A stretch of 5,831 nt of DNA from Candidatus Roizmanbacteria bacterium CG_4_10_14_0_8_um_filter_33_9 (GCA_002785065.1 PFLI01000194.1:1-5831); one strand, 5' to 3'; shown: positions 1 through 5,831, numbered from the stretch's first letter. Translations and numbers: made by a program. Notes: generated by a model from the sequence alone, not told the origin.

Positions 1-417
1 CCGTACCGTTTTTTTTGCCTTTACTGCAATTAATTTAAAATTTGGTAACGTCCGTAAATAATTCACCTCAGCAGGATTACGTATCCCCTCGATGATAATT
101 TGATTATTTGTCATCCCGAATTTATTTCGGGATCTTCTTATAGATGTCGAAACGAGTTCGGCATGACAATGGATTTTTCCAAGTTCTTTTACTGCTCTTT
201 TTGCCAACACCCCTTCCCCCTCTTCTTTTCGAAGTTTGTCACCAAGATCCTGCAGATCAGCGCGAGTAAAATTGGTTATCTCTTTTCCGTCAAGAATTTT
301 ATGAAGGATTGATGATAAATTAAATGAAACAAACCCGTATTGTTCAGTAAGTATTTTAACAACTTCCCCTTTTCCAGATGCAATTTGACCAACAATACCT
401 AAATATATTGGTTTCAT
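1..417 (-). CDS. P-loop NMP-kinase-like / dephospho-CoA-kinase-like protein (C-terminus cut by window edge)
   Basis: The frame is open from the ATG at 417 to the window edge, giving 139 residues with no stop. The N-terminus has a beta strand followed by a P-loop (GQIASGKG, residues 10-17) of the GKG type seen in adenylate-kinase-like folds. Residues 107-118 (IIIEGIRNPAEV) match the 'strand, then D/E-G-I-R-N-x-x-E-V' motif of the UPF0200/dephospho-CoA-kinase-like P-loop family. It is therefore probably a cytoplasmic nucleotide or small-molecule kinase; the substrate cannot be read from the sequence. Residues 83-104 are encoded by a palindromic repeat and look like an insertion between a helix and the IIIEGIRN strand. 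An in-frame ATG at 426 is an alternative start; 417 is preferred because these proteins usually begin a few residues before the first strand. No Shine-Dalgarno sequence is visible. It follows the prepilin peptidase gene on the same strand after 97 bp. Confidence 0.75.
   Translation of the reverse strand, partial: MKPIYLGIVGQIASGKGEVVKILTEQYGFVSFNLSSILHKILDGKEITNFTRADLQDLGDKLRKEEGEGVLAKRAVKELGKIHCHAELVSTSIRRSRNKFGMTNNQIIIEGIRNPAEVNYLRTLPNFKLIAVKAKKTVR
108..169. repeat. Palindromic repeat element inserted in frame in the kinase-like gene
   Basis: Terminal arms TTGTCATCCCGAA (108-120) and TTCGGCATGACAA (157-169) are inverted copies matching at 12 of 13 positions. Inside are two smaller hairpins: a perfect 8 bp stem ATCCCGAA/TTCGGGAT (113-120 with 126-133, 5-base loop) and a second at 146-151 with 157-162 (5 of 6 pairs, 5-base loop). 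The element is read through on the minus strand and contributes residues 83-104 of the kinase-like protein. The layout resembles dispersed palindromic repeats such as Rickettsia palindromic elements; family membership is inferred. Confidence 0.8.
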
Positions 418-429
418 AAAAAGCATAAG

Positions 430-518
430 TTATTATTCAATTAAATGATTAAGGAATTAACGAATTAACGGATTTAAAATAATTCGTTAACTCGTTAATC
501 CTTTAACTCAATAATCAT
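430..518. repeat. AT-rich imperfect inverted repeat between the prepilin peptidase and kinase-like genes
   Basis: The core arms are AAGGAATTAACGAATTAACG (451-470) and CGTTAACTCGTTAATCCTT (485-503). They pair along about 19 bp with one bulged base and one mismatch, around a 14-base AT loop. Outer sequences at about 430-445 and 504-518 pair more loosely, so the whole intergenic region can fold. Each arm is itself a tandem of a TTAACG unit. The right end includes the TGA stop (515-517) of the prepilin peptidase gene. On the transcribed minus strand no clear run of T follows the stem, and the stem is AT-rich, so it is a poor intrinsic terminator. A dispersed repeat or an mRNA 3'-end stabilising hairpin are other readings. 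Confidence 0.6.
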
Positions 519-1348
519 ATCCCATACATTCGCATCGTCCATCCATAGATAACTTCCTTAAATACCACAATAATCAAAATTCCCAATATTAAAAACGGTC
601 CAAATGCTACCTTGCTTTTCATTTTTTTCTTTTTCAAAATAATTAAAACAATACTATAAACAGCCCCAAATATAAATCCAAAATACAGTGCTAAAAGTCC
701 GCTTTTAATTCCCAGTAATATTCCCATATTAAACGCAATCTTCACATCCCCAAACCCCATTCCCCGTCCTTTTGTAAGAAGATAAATCAGCAAAATCGGG
801 ATCATCACAACTATTCCTGAACCAACAACCAAGAGCAAAGCAACTAAGTAACTGTTTTTGATAATAACTATTTGCAAAAGAAAGCTAAAAACAAACATTG
901 CTATCTGCATCTGATCCGGAATAATTTGATATTTAACGTCTGTAAAAAAAATAACTATAAGACAACTAGCTATGCTTAATGTAAACAATAAACTAAAAAC
1001 GTCATTCTGGTAAGTCCCGCCCGAACGGGACGCATCCAGAATCTGATTCTGGACAATCACGTTTGGTGCCAGAATGACGTAAACTAATACAAACACAATT
1101 CCTGTCAACAATTCAATCCCCGGATATTGCCAAGACAATTTCTTCTTACATTTCCGGCATTTTCCTTTAAGAAATAGGAAAGAAAATACAGGAATTAGAT
1201 CGATTGCGGAAAGTTTCCGCCGGCAAAAATCACAATGTGAACGACCCATGATTGATTTATCTTTTGGAAGCCTATCAATAAGTACATTTAAAAATGAACC
1301 GATTGCAGTACCAATAAAAAAAATGTAGAAAATAATAGTAAATGCCAT
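515..1348 (-). CDS. pilD: Type IV prepilin peptidase / leader peptidase (A24 family)
   Basis: This membrane aspartic protease cleaves the leader from type IV prepilins and pseudopilins and often N-methylates the new end. The 277 residues show the full family plan: a first membrane segment ending GSFLNVLIDRLP (residues 17-28), a cytoplasmic zinc-type tetracysteine loop (C39/C42 and C64/C67), then several hydrophobic segments. The two catalytic aspartates are visible: D137 in FTDVKYQIIPD and D201 in the GxGD motif (GFGD). Residues 90-117, in the loop before the segment carrying D137, are encoded by a palindromic repeat and are absent from what the family normally needs there. The ATG at 1348 lies 2 bp after the M16 peptidase stop, so translation is probably coupled; no Shine-Dalgarno is visible. 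The stop is TGA. Its pilin substrates are not in this window. Confidence 0.93.
   Translation of the reverse strand: MAFTIIFYIFFIGTAIGSFLNVLIDRLPKDKSIMGRSHCDFCRRKLSAIDLIPVFSFLFLKGKCRKCKKKLSWQYPGIELLTGIVFVLVYVILAPNVIVQNQILDASRSGGTYQNDVFSLLFTLSIASCLIVIFFTDVKYQIIPDQMQIAMFVFSFLLQIVIIKNSYLVALLLVVGSGIVVMIPILLIYLLTKGRGMGFGDVKIAFNMGILLGIKSGLLALYFGFIFGAVYSIVLIILKKKKMKSKVAFGPFLILGILIIVVFKEVIYGWTMRMYGI
999..1080. repeat. 82 bp palindromic repeat element inserted in frame in the prepilin peptidase gene
   Basis: Perfect 12 bp terminal inverted repeats ACGTCATTCTGG (999-1010) and CCAGAATGACGT (1069-1080) enclose two further perfect hairpins. These are GTCCCG/CGGGAC (1014-1019 with 1026-1031, 6-base loop) and TCCAGAATC/GATTCTGGA (1035-1043 with 1045-1053, single-base centre). 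The element is GC-richer than its surroundings. On the minus strand it is translated as residues 90-117 of the prepilin peptidase, with no stop or frame loss. The outer GTCAT...ATGAC ends and nested hairpin layout are shared with the element at 108-169, suggesting the same broad class. Confidence 0.88.
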
Positions 1349-1350
1349 GG

Positions 1351-2649
1351 TTAATCTATAAGGTCTGTGACTGTGATATTATCTTTTTCAAAAGGTCCGA
1401 TAATGGTAAATGTTAGTTTTTGGGGTACAAACAAATCTTTGGCAAGTGAAACTATTTCGTCTTTTGTGACAGTTTCTATTTGCTTTATCCGTTCCTCCGG
1501 AGACTCAATTTTACTTTCATGCAGTTGTTTCATTCCATAAAAATGAGCAATATTGAACGAATCTTCAAGCGAAAGTAACAATCTGCCTTTTAGCATTTCT
1601 TTCGAACGTGCAATATCTGCGTCAGAAATTATTCCTTTTGCTATTTTGCTATGTTCTTTTTGAGTTGCTCGCACTGCATCTTTTACTTTTTCAATATCTT
1701 TTGCAACCCCCGCTTGAGTAACAATATTACCAATATCACTATATTGTTCTATTCCTGTTCCGATATAATAACAAAGGCCCCGTTTTTCCCGAACTTCCTG
1801 AAAAAGTCGTGAAGAGGCTCCCCCGCCAAGTACGGTTGCAAGTACTTTTATCGCTGGTTTTCTTGGATCATCACGCATAAAGGTTGGATATCCAAAACAA
1901 AAATGCGCCTGTTCTGTTTTTTTAGGATAAATGTATATCTGAGGCTCTGTGAAGCTGTTTTCTATCGGAATAAAAGTAGTTTTTTCTTCTTTCTTCCACT
2001 CTCCAAATTTCTCTTCAATAATTGTTCTAAAACTTTTTAACCGAAGAGTTCCGTTTTTTGTCCGATTCAATCCGCCTGCAATAACCAAAACTGCATTGTC
2101 CGGATAATATAGTTTACTTTTGTAATCAATAAATGTTTCTCTATTAAAAGAAGTTACTGTTTTTTTTGAACCGGCAATATCATAGCCGAGTGGATTTCCT
2201 TTAAACATGACATTTTCGAAAATATCCCTGATTCGGCGCTGGGGCACATCTTCATACATATTAATTTCTTCGACAATTACTCCTTTTTCTTTTTCAATTT
2301 CCAAAGTATCAAAAAGTGAATTCAGAAGAAGATCGGAAATCATGTCAATCATCTGATCAAAATGATCGGTTGATGCTTTAATATAGTAACCAGTATAGTC
2401 TTTTGAGGTGAACGCATTCCAATATCCGCCCATCCCCTCAATAATTTGAGAAATAATTTCGGGATTTGGATATTTTTTACTCCCCTTGTAAAACATGTGT
2501 TCAAGAAAGTGCGAAACACCGTTATTTTTTTCGTTTTCATACCGGCTTCCTGCACCGACTAAAAGAAGAGTTGTAATTGTCGGAAATGTATTTGTATCAA
2601 TAAACAATACTCGTAAACCATTTGGCAAGGTTATAAATTCAGTTTTCAT
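1351..2649 (-). CDS. M16-family zinc metallopeptidase (processing-peptidase/PqqL-like)
   Basis: This is a two-domain M16 (inverzincin) peptidase of 432 residues, the usual length of the M16B class related to mitochondrial processing peptidase beta. The inverted zinc motif HFLEH is at residues 47-51 (metal ligands H47 and H51, catalytic E50). The third metal ligand is expected in VIVEEINMYEDVP, at E127 or E128. The C-terminal domain keeps the family arginine/tyrosine segment (RLFQEVREKRGLCYYIGTG, residues 281-299). No signal peptide is seen, so it should be cytoplasmic. A segment at about 191-218 is some 8 residues longer than usual between the AGG strand and FGEW. The start is placed at the ATG at 2649 because family homology begins with LPNGLRV just after it; a TTG at 2676 would add nine unconvincing residues. 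The stop is 2 bp before the prepilin peptidase start. Confidence 0.93.
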   Translation of the reverse strand: MKTEFITLPNGLRVLFIDTNTFPTITTLLLVGAGSRYENEKNNGVSHFLEHMFYKGSKKYPNPEIISQIIEGMGGYWNAFTSKDYTGYYIKASTDHFDQMIDMISDLLLNSLFDTLEIEKEKGVIVEEINMYEDVPQRRIRDIFENVMFKGNPLGYDIAGSKKTVTSFNRETFIDYKSKLYYPDNAVLVIAGGLNRTKNGTLRLKSFRTIIEEKFGEWKKEEKTTFIPIENSFTEPQIYIYPKKTEQAHFCFGYPTFMRDDPRKPAIKVLATVLGGGASSRLFQEVREKRGLCYYIGTGIEQYSDIGNIVTQAGVAKDIEKVKDAVRATQKEHSKIAKGIISDADIARSKEMLKGRLLLSLEDSFNIAHFYGMKQLHESKIESPEERIKQIETVTKDEIVSLAKDLFVPQKLTFTIIGPFEKDNITVTDLID

Positions 2650-2661
2650 CCTATTATTGTA

Positions 2662-2667
2662 CTCCCC
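2662..2667 (-). promoter_or_regulatory. Possible Shine-Dalgarno (GGGGAG) for the M16 peptidase
   Basis: GGGGAG on the minus strand lies 12 bases before the ATG at 2649. The spacing is longer than ideal, but this is the only purine-rich site of this kind seen ahead of any start in the window. It falls inside the extension that a TTG start at 2676 would produce, so it supports the ATG. Confidence 0.35.
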
Positions 2668-2703
2668 GAATGTCAACTTCGCAATTCTATTTTGATTTCT
2701 ATT

Positions 2704-3102
2704 TTAGGTTGTTTTATTAACCAATCTCATACCTCCAAGATGTTTTATGGTATTAATATCTTCTTTCAGTTGATTCTGCAATTGATAAAGTGTATTAAAG
2801 TTGAGTGGTTTCCTTATGTAATTACCTATACAAAATAATATTTTTTTTCCATATATCTCCTCTTTGAAGTCTAAGATATATATTTCCAAAACGTCATGTT
2901 GTTCTTTTTTTACCATTCTTAGTCCAAAATATAATGCACCTATATATGTTTTATTATCAAATAGAACCAACACTTTATACACGCCTTTTTTGGTATGTGG
3001 ATCAATGAGTAGCGGATCAAGATTGACAGTTGGAAATCCTATTGTTCGTCCTTGTTTATCTCCTTTTTGCACAATTCCTTTATACCATTTCACGTCTGTC
3101 AT
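2704..3102 (-). CDS. Standalone riboflavin kinase (RibF C-terminal domain only)
   Basis: The protein of 132 residues is predicted to phosphorylate riboflavin to FMN with ATP in the cytoplasm. It matches the flavokinase beta-barrel: G-x-GR-x-IGFPTVNL (residues 18-28), which holds the nucleotide/Mg loop with the conserved Thr and Asn, then GVYKVLV (40-46). The catalytic-base segment follows as LEIYILDFKEEIYGKK (72-87), with E73 in the position of the Glu in the usual E-V-H-x-x-D-F motif. The N-terminal FMN adenylyltransferase domain of bifunctional RibF is wholly absent, and the ORF starts directly at the kinase domain, so this is a single-domain enzyme rather than a fragment. Its ATG overlaps the transporter stop by 4 bp (ATGA), so it is probably translated by re-initiation. 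The M16 start lies 54 bp downstream. Confidence 0.9.
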   Translation of the reverse strand: MTDVKWYKGIVQKGDKQGRTIGFPTVNLDPLLIDPHTKKGVYKVLVLFDNKTYIGALYFGLRMVKKEQHDVLEIYILDFKEEIYGKKILFCIGNYIRKPLNFNTLYQLQNQLKEDINTIKHLGGMRLVNKTT

Positions 3103-4001
3103 TTTTTTAAAGTTGTGACTTTATAAATGGAAAACAAAACAACAATCGTTCCCAGTATTTGGGTAAAAGAAAACATTGTGTGAAAGTAAAAAAAATCTAT
3201 TGCGACAGCTGATGCCGGGAACATGAGCTCACAAATTGCGCTTACTTTTGCTGATGTTTTTTTAAGGCCAAAATAATAAATAAGCTGGGCGACTAATCCT
3301 GTTGACAAAGTAATAACGCCTAATGTTATCCACTGAAAACCAGTAACTTTGAGTAAAGATCCTGATTGCCCCAGTATCAAAATAATGAGAAATGCAAAAA
3401 TGGGAGCTGATGTAAACCGTAAAAATGTCGCGGTAATATGTGATGTTTTTTTGAGAATAATTTTAGAAAAGGATGTTGTAGAGCCCCACATCATACCTGC
3501 AAGCAAAGCAAACCCTGCAGCAATAAGTGTGTTATTGCCAAATGTTACTTGTATGCGAAGGTCTTTGAATGTAACAAAATAGGAAGCAATAATAGCTAAT
3601 ATTGCCCAAAACAAATAGTGTTTCGTAATTTTTTCTTTTAATAAAATTGCAGCCATACCAATCGCCCAGATCGGTTGCAATTGTTGAAGAAGCACTACTA
3701 CCGAAAACTGGATGAAATTAACTTTAGCAAGAGCAGCTGTATAAAAAATAGTACCCAACGCACCGGAAAATAATCCTAAAATTCCAACAATAATCCATTC
3801 TTTTTTTGTCAAACATTTTAATTCTTGTATTGTATTCGAGGTAAAAAAAGGCAATAAAACAATAAGTCCAAGAACATGCTCATAAAAAACAACTGTGGCA
3901 GGAGGAAGACTAAATAAACTTCTGCGCAAAAGCCCATCCAAACTCCAGAGAATTGCAGCAATAATGATAAATATGGGACCAAAAGATGTAATTTTTTTCA
4001 T
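3099..4001 (-). CDS. EamA-domain (DMT superfamily) membrane transporter; possible riboflavin importer
   Basis: The 300-residue protein has about ten hydrophobic segments arranged as two EamA repeats (roughly residues 8-145 and 158-297), the standard drug/metabolite transporter length. Repeat signatures are LLQQLQPIWAIGMAAILLKEK (104-124, split as LLQQLQPIW and GMAAILLKEK) and the equivalent ELMFPASAVAIDFF (258-271) in the second half. Substrate cannot be assigned from this family alone. The 4 bp ATGA overlap with a riboflavin kinase gene suggests, by context, a flavin or riboflavin substrate; RibN and ImpX are riboflavin transporters within the same superfamily. No FMN riboswitch fits in the 39 bp upstream gap. 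The ATG at 4001 lacks a Shine-Dalgarno, and a TATAAT box sits 20 bases upstream, implying a very short leader. Confidence 0.9.
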   Translation of the reverse strand: MKKITSFGPIFIIIAAILWSLDGLLRRSLFSLPPATVVFYEHVLGLIVLLPFFTSNTIQELKCLTKKEWIIVGILGLFSGALGTIFYTAALAKVNFIQFSVVVLLQQLQPIWAIGMAAILLKEKITKHYLFWAILAIIASYFVTFKDLRIQVTFGNNTLIAAGFALLAGMMWGSTTSFSKIILKKTSHITATFLRFTSAPIFAFLIILILGQSGSLLKVTGFQWITLGVITLSTGLVAQLIYYFGLKKTSAKVSAICELMFPASAVAIDFFYFHTMFSFTQILGTIVVLFSIYKVTTLKK

Positions 4002-4021
4002 AATTTTATGGATAAAACTTT

Positions 4022-4027
4022 ATTATA
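4022..4027 (-). promoter_or_regulatory. Candidate -10 box (TATAAT) for the transporter operon
   Basis: A perfect TATAAT on the minus strand lies 20 bases before the transporter ATG and just after the GH13 stop codon. No good -35 is seen at 16-18 bp spacing. Transcription from here would leave about 13 bases of leader and could serve the transporter, riboflavin kinase and perhaps the peptidase genes. Confidence 0.45.
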
Positions 4028-4040
4028 CCTAAACGAAACA

Positions 4041-5684
4041 TTAATATGCGTAATACACAACCTGAATTCCATATGAAGGAAGACCGATAAATAGATTACC
4101 GCCTTGATCAACTGCGGTTATTTTATCTCCTTCAAACCAGGTATTATTTAAAATGTCGTAAACTCTTATTTCTTTTACACCTTCAGGAATATTGATCTTA
4201 CATGCAGATTCCCAGTTCCCTGTATTGGAGCATTGTATCATACCTATTTTACTTGGTAATTCCGATCTTTGAACTATAATGTCTTTATTACTTGTATTAT
4301 CGGGATGAACAGGTAATGCTTCGGCAATATTATGTTCCCCCATTTGAAAAAGTTCTGAGTTTCTTCCTCTATACAACCGCTGATATAGTGCTTTTAATTC
4401 CATATCGGATTCTTTTTCCGGAGCACGTTTAAGCTGCATGGGCTGATGCGGAGTTTGATTTCCAACTTCCTGCCCTTCCTCCGCCATACATATAGTCCGT
4501 GGAGTAGCAATTTGTATTGCAGCAAGCACAATTGATGCTTTTTTCCCCATAGACCGTATTGCTCTTTCAATATCATGGTTTTCACTATATTCTATGCTTC
4601 TGTAACCTACTAAAAATTCTGTTAGCCACCGCAGGTGCGGAATTAAATCTATAGCACTTATTTCTCGCGTAACGATTTGTTTATATAACTTCAAGGTTTT
4701 TTCATCATAAGCTGCAGTAAATCCTACTTGAACGAGCTCGTGAATATCTTCATCTCTATATATTTCCCCCATTATTTCAAATTCGGATCGATACGCAAAT
4801 AGCTGCGGAAGAATTTGTGAATAGGGAAAATGTGCAAAAATGTTGAGTATCTTATCTTCTGATAACATCCAATTATCTTTTCCCCATTTCGCCTGAATTT
4901 CCTCAGGTTTCCATAAAAAAGCCATATCAACCCGCAGTCCATCACAATGATTGGAAAGCATTTTTGCCTGTTCCAATTTATGCTCTAATACTTGAGGATT
5001 TGATGGGTCAAGTGCAAGTTTGTCTATCCAAGGAATATCGTAATCTGGACCAGGATGAGCGATATAATGAACGACTCCATTTTTATCTACCACCTCTTCA
5101 AACTGCAATCTCTGTTCCTCCAAGGGTAATGCTCTTACGAATTGCTCATCTTTCTGTAAAAATAATTCAGGATGTGTTATTGCCAATGGACTATCTATTC
5201 CTTCGTCATACGGCACCCAATCTAATATTACTTTTACTCCTTTTTTGTTTAAACGATCATGAACTTTTTCATCAAACTCCTTCCAAATTACATCTTCCGA
5301 TTCATTTTGACAAGAAACAATATGTTCTGCAGGGACATATTGTGCAATGGAAAAACAAGAACCAACTACATCTTCGTCTTTCATATCAGGAAAAGCCTTT
5401 ATATATTGTTCTTTATACTGCAGTGCTATATCACGTGCTTTTGTACCTGTTTTATAGATCCCCATCAGATAAACCGACTCAAAACTCCCTTCTAGCAATG
5501 TGTCCCATTCTTCTTCCGGCAAATTGGCAAGCGTCATATCTTCTCCCCATTTTTTCCTCATCTCAGTGATAAATACTCGCGTATTAACAAGTTTCATTTT
5601 GGGATACAGTCTTTCCGGACTCTGTTGAAAAAGAATCTCAGGAGTAAGTTTACTTGTATTTTGTGTCTCGCTTCGTTCACCCAT
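4041..5684 (-). CDS. GH13 alpha-amylase-family glycoside hydrolase, cytoplasmic
   Basis: This protein of 547 residues carries the GH13 (beta/alpha)8-barrel motifs in order. They are strand beta-2 VYLMGIYKTG (71-80), region I VILDWVPYDEG (152-162), region II GLRVDMAF with nucleophile D253, region III IMGEIY with acid/base E307, and region IV SENHD with D371. All three catalytic acids are present, so it should cleave or transfer alpha-glucosidic linkages. The GFTAAYDEKTLKLY stretch (321-334) after region III and the final region (about 450-547, ending in a beta-sandwich-like domain) fit this family. In region I the usual Asn-His after D155-W-V-P is Tyr159-Asp160, which is atypical and may alter substrate or calcium binding. 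There is no signal peptide, so internal glucan or imported oligosaccharides are likelier substrates than external starch. The ATG at 5684 lacks a Shine-Dalgarno; exact specificity (amylase, transferase, isomerase) is open. Confidence 0.9.
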   Translation of the reverse strand: MGERSETQNTSKLTPEILFQQSPERLYPKMKLVNTRVFITEMRKKWGEDMTLANLPEEEWDTLLEGSFESVYLMGIYKTGTKARDIALQYKEQYIKAFPDMKDEDVVGSCFSIAQYVPAEHIVSCQNESEDVIWKEFDEKVHDRLNKKGVKVILDWVPYDEGIDSPLAITHPELFLQKDEQFVRALPLEEQRLQFEEVVDKNGVVHYIAHPGPDYDIPWIDKLALDPSNPQVLEHKLEQAKMLSNHCDGLRVDMAFLWKPEEIQAKWGKDNWMLSEDKILNIFAHFPYSQILPQLFAYRSEFEIMGEIYRDEDIHELVQVGFTAAYDEKTLKLYKQIVTREISAIDLIPHLRWLTEFLVGYRSIEYSENHDIERAIRSMGKKASIVLAAIQIATPRTICMAEEGQEVGNQTPHQPMQLKRAPEKESDMELKALYQRLYRGRNSELFQMGEHNIAEALPVHPDNTSNKDIIVQRSELPSKIGMIQCSNTGNWESACKINIPEGVKEIRVYDILNNTWFEGDKITAVDQGGNLFIGLPSYGIQVVYYAY

Positions 5685-5699
5685 AAATGGTGCAATTTT

Positions 5700-5705
5700 A
5701 TCATA
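5700..5705 (-). promoter_or_regulatory. Candidate -10 box (TATGAT) for the GH13 gene
   Basis: TATGAT on the minus strand (5 of 6 to consensus) lies 15 bases before the GH13 ATG. Only a poor T-rich stretch occupies the -35 position. If used, the mRNA leader would be under about ten bases, i.e. almost leaderless. Confidence 0.3.
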
Positions 5706-5779
5706 TAAATGAATATCAAAATAAAAAAGTTTCTATTTTACTTATCTAATGTGCTTTCGTGTAAATTATTTTAGATTGA

Positions 5780-5831
5780 TTATTTTTGAATTGTAGCAGT
5801 ACGGATTGTACCAACATCTGTTTTAGGAATG
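5780..5831 (-). CDS. Possible C-terminal end of an upstream gene (cut by right edge)
   Basis: From the right edge one minus-strand frame reads 16 residues, IPKTDVGTIRTATIQK, then a TAA at 5780-5782. The composition looks like an ordinary protein tail, and the direction agrees with all other genes, but it is too short to identify. A second minus-strand frame stays open somewhat longer, into the gap, with a less protein-like composition. No terminator hairpin with a T-run is seen between this stop and the GH13 start. Confidence 0.3.
   Translation of the reverse strand, partial: IPKTDVGTIRTATIQK

Noticed and set aside
100..312. Plus-strand reading frame of 70 residues
   Set aside because: It is antisense to the P-loop kinase-like gene and includes the palindromic repeat; its composition is not protein-like and the minus frame has clear motifs.
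2644..2676. TTGACA followed after 17 bp by TAGGAT, a promoter-like pair on the minus strand just before the M16 gene
   Set aside because: The would-be -10 overlaps the ATG at 2649, so transcription would begin inside the gene; TAGGAT also matches TATAAT at only 4 of 6 positions. Probably chance.
4002..4040. FMN riboswitch ahead of the transporter-riboflavin kinase pair
   Set aside because: The gap is only 39 bp and holds a -10 box; there is no room for the RFN element and none of its stems is visible.
4626..4640. Short GC-rich hairpin in the GH13 gene
   Set aside because: It is a 5 bp stem that encodes part of an ordinary PHLRWL stretch; no inverted ends like the two repeat elements.
4964..5569. 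Plus-strand open frame of 201 residues
   Set aside because: Antisense shadow of the GH13 gene, which carries all catalytic motifs on the other strand; no recognisable domain in the shadow.
5744..5776. ATCTAA/TTAGAT inverted pair as a terminator for the upstream gene
   Set aside because: A 6 bp AT-only stem around a loop of about 21 bases with no following T-run is too weak to call.

Overview
The window is an AT-rich, gene-dense bacterial segment in which every gene I can support lies on the minus strand. It reads from the right edge to the left edge: the tail of an unidentified gene, a GH13 alpha-amylase-family enzyme, an EamA/DMT transporter, a standalone riboflavin kinase, an M16 zinc peptidase, a type IV prepilin peptidase, and a P-loop NMP-kinase-like protein cut by the left edge. 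TGA ends at least two of the genes, so the sequence gives no sign of a recoded TGA. Low GC, tiny gaps, a riboflavin kinase without an FAD synthetase domain, and the protein set fit a Patescibacteria/CPR-type genome, perhaps Microgenomates-like. That placement is inference; no rRNA or other marker gene is present.

Layout: 5780-5831 holds a possible gene end, followed by a gap of about 95 bp with a candidate -10 box. GH13 occupies 4041-5684. A 39 bp gap with a good TATAAT box leads into the transporter (3099-4001), which overlaps the riboflavin kinase (2704-3102) by an ATGA junction. After 54 bp comes the M16 peptidase (1351-2649), then 2 bp, then the prepilin peptidase (515-1348). A 97 bp gap filled by an AT-rich inverted repeat separates it from the kinase-like gene (1-417).

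Functional links: the transporter and riboflavin kinase look like a translationally coupled pair, possibly for vitamin B2 uptake and trapping as FMN. The peptidase and prepilin peptidase are also tightly packed, and the second is a membrane enzyme of type IV pilus or competence systems. GH13 appears cytoplasmic and so would act on internal glucan or imported oligosaccharide.

The most striking signal is two short palindromic repeats sitting in frame inside genes (108-169 in the kinase-like gene, 999-1080 in the prepilin peptidase gene). Each adds roughly 20-28 residues without breaking the reading frame, resembling the Rickettsia palindromic elements. I found no RNA gene, CRISPR array, insertion sequence, riboswitch or convincing intrinsic terminator, and no complete novel defence or mobile system.
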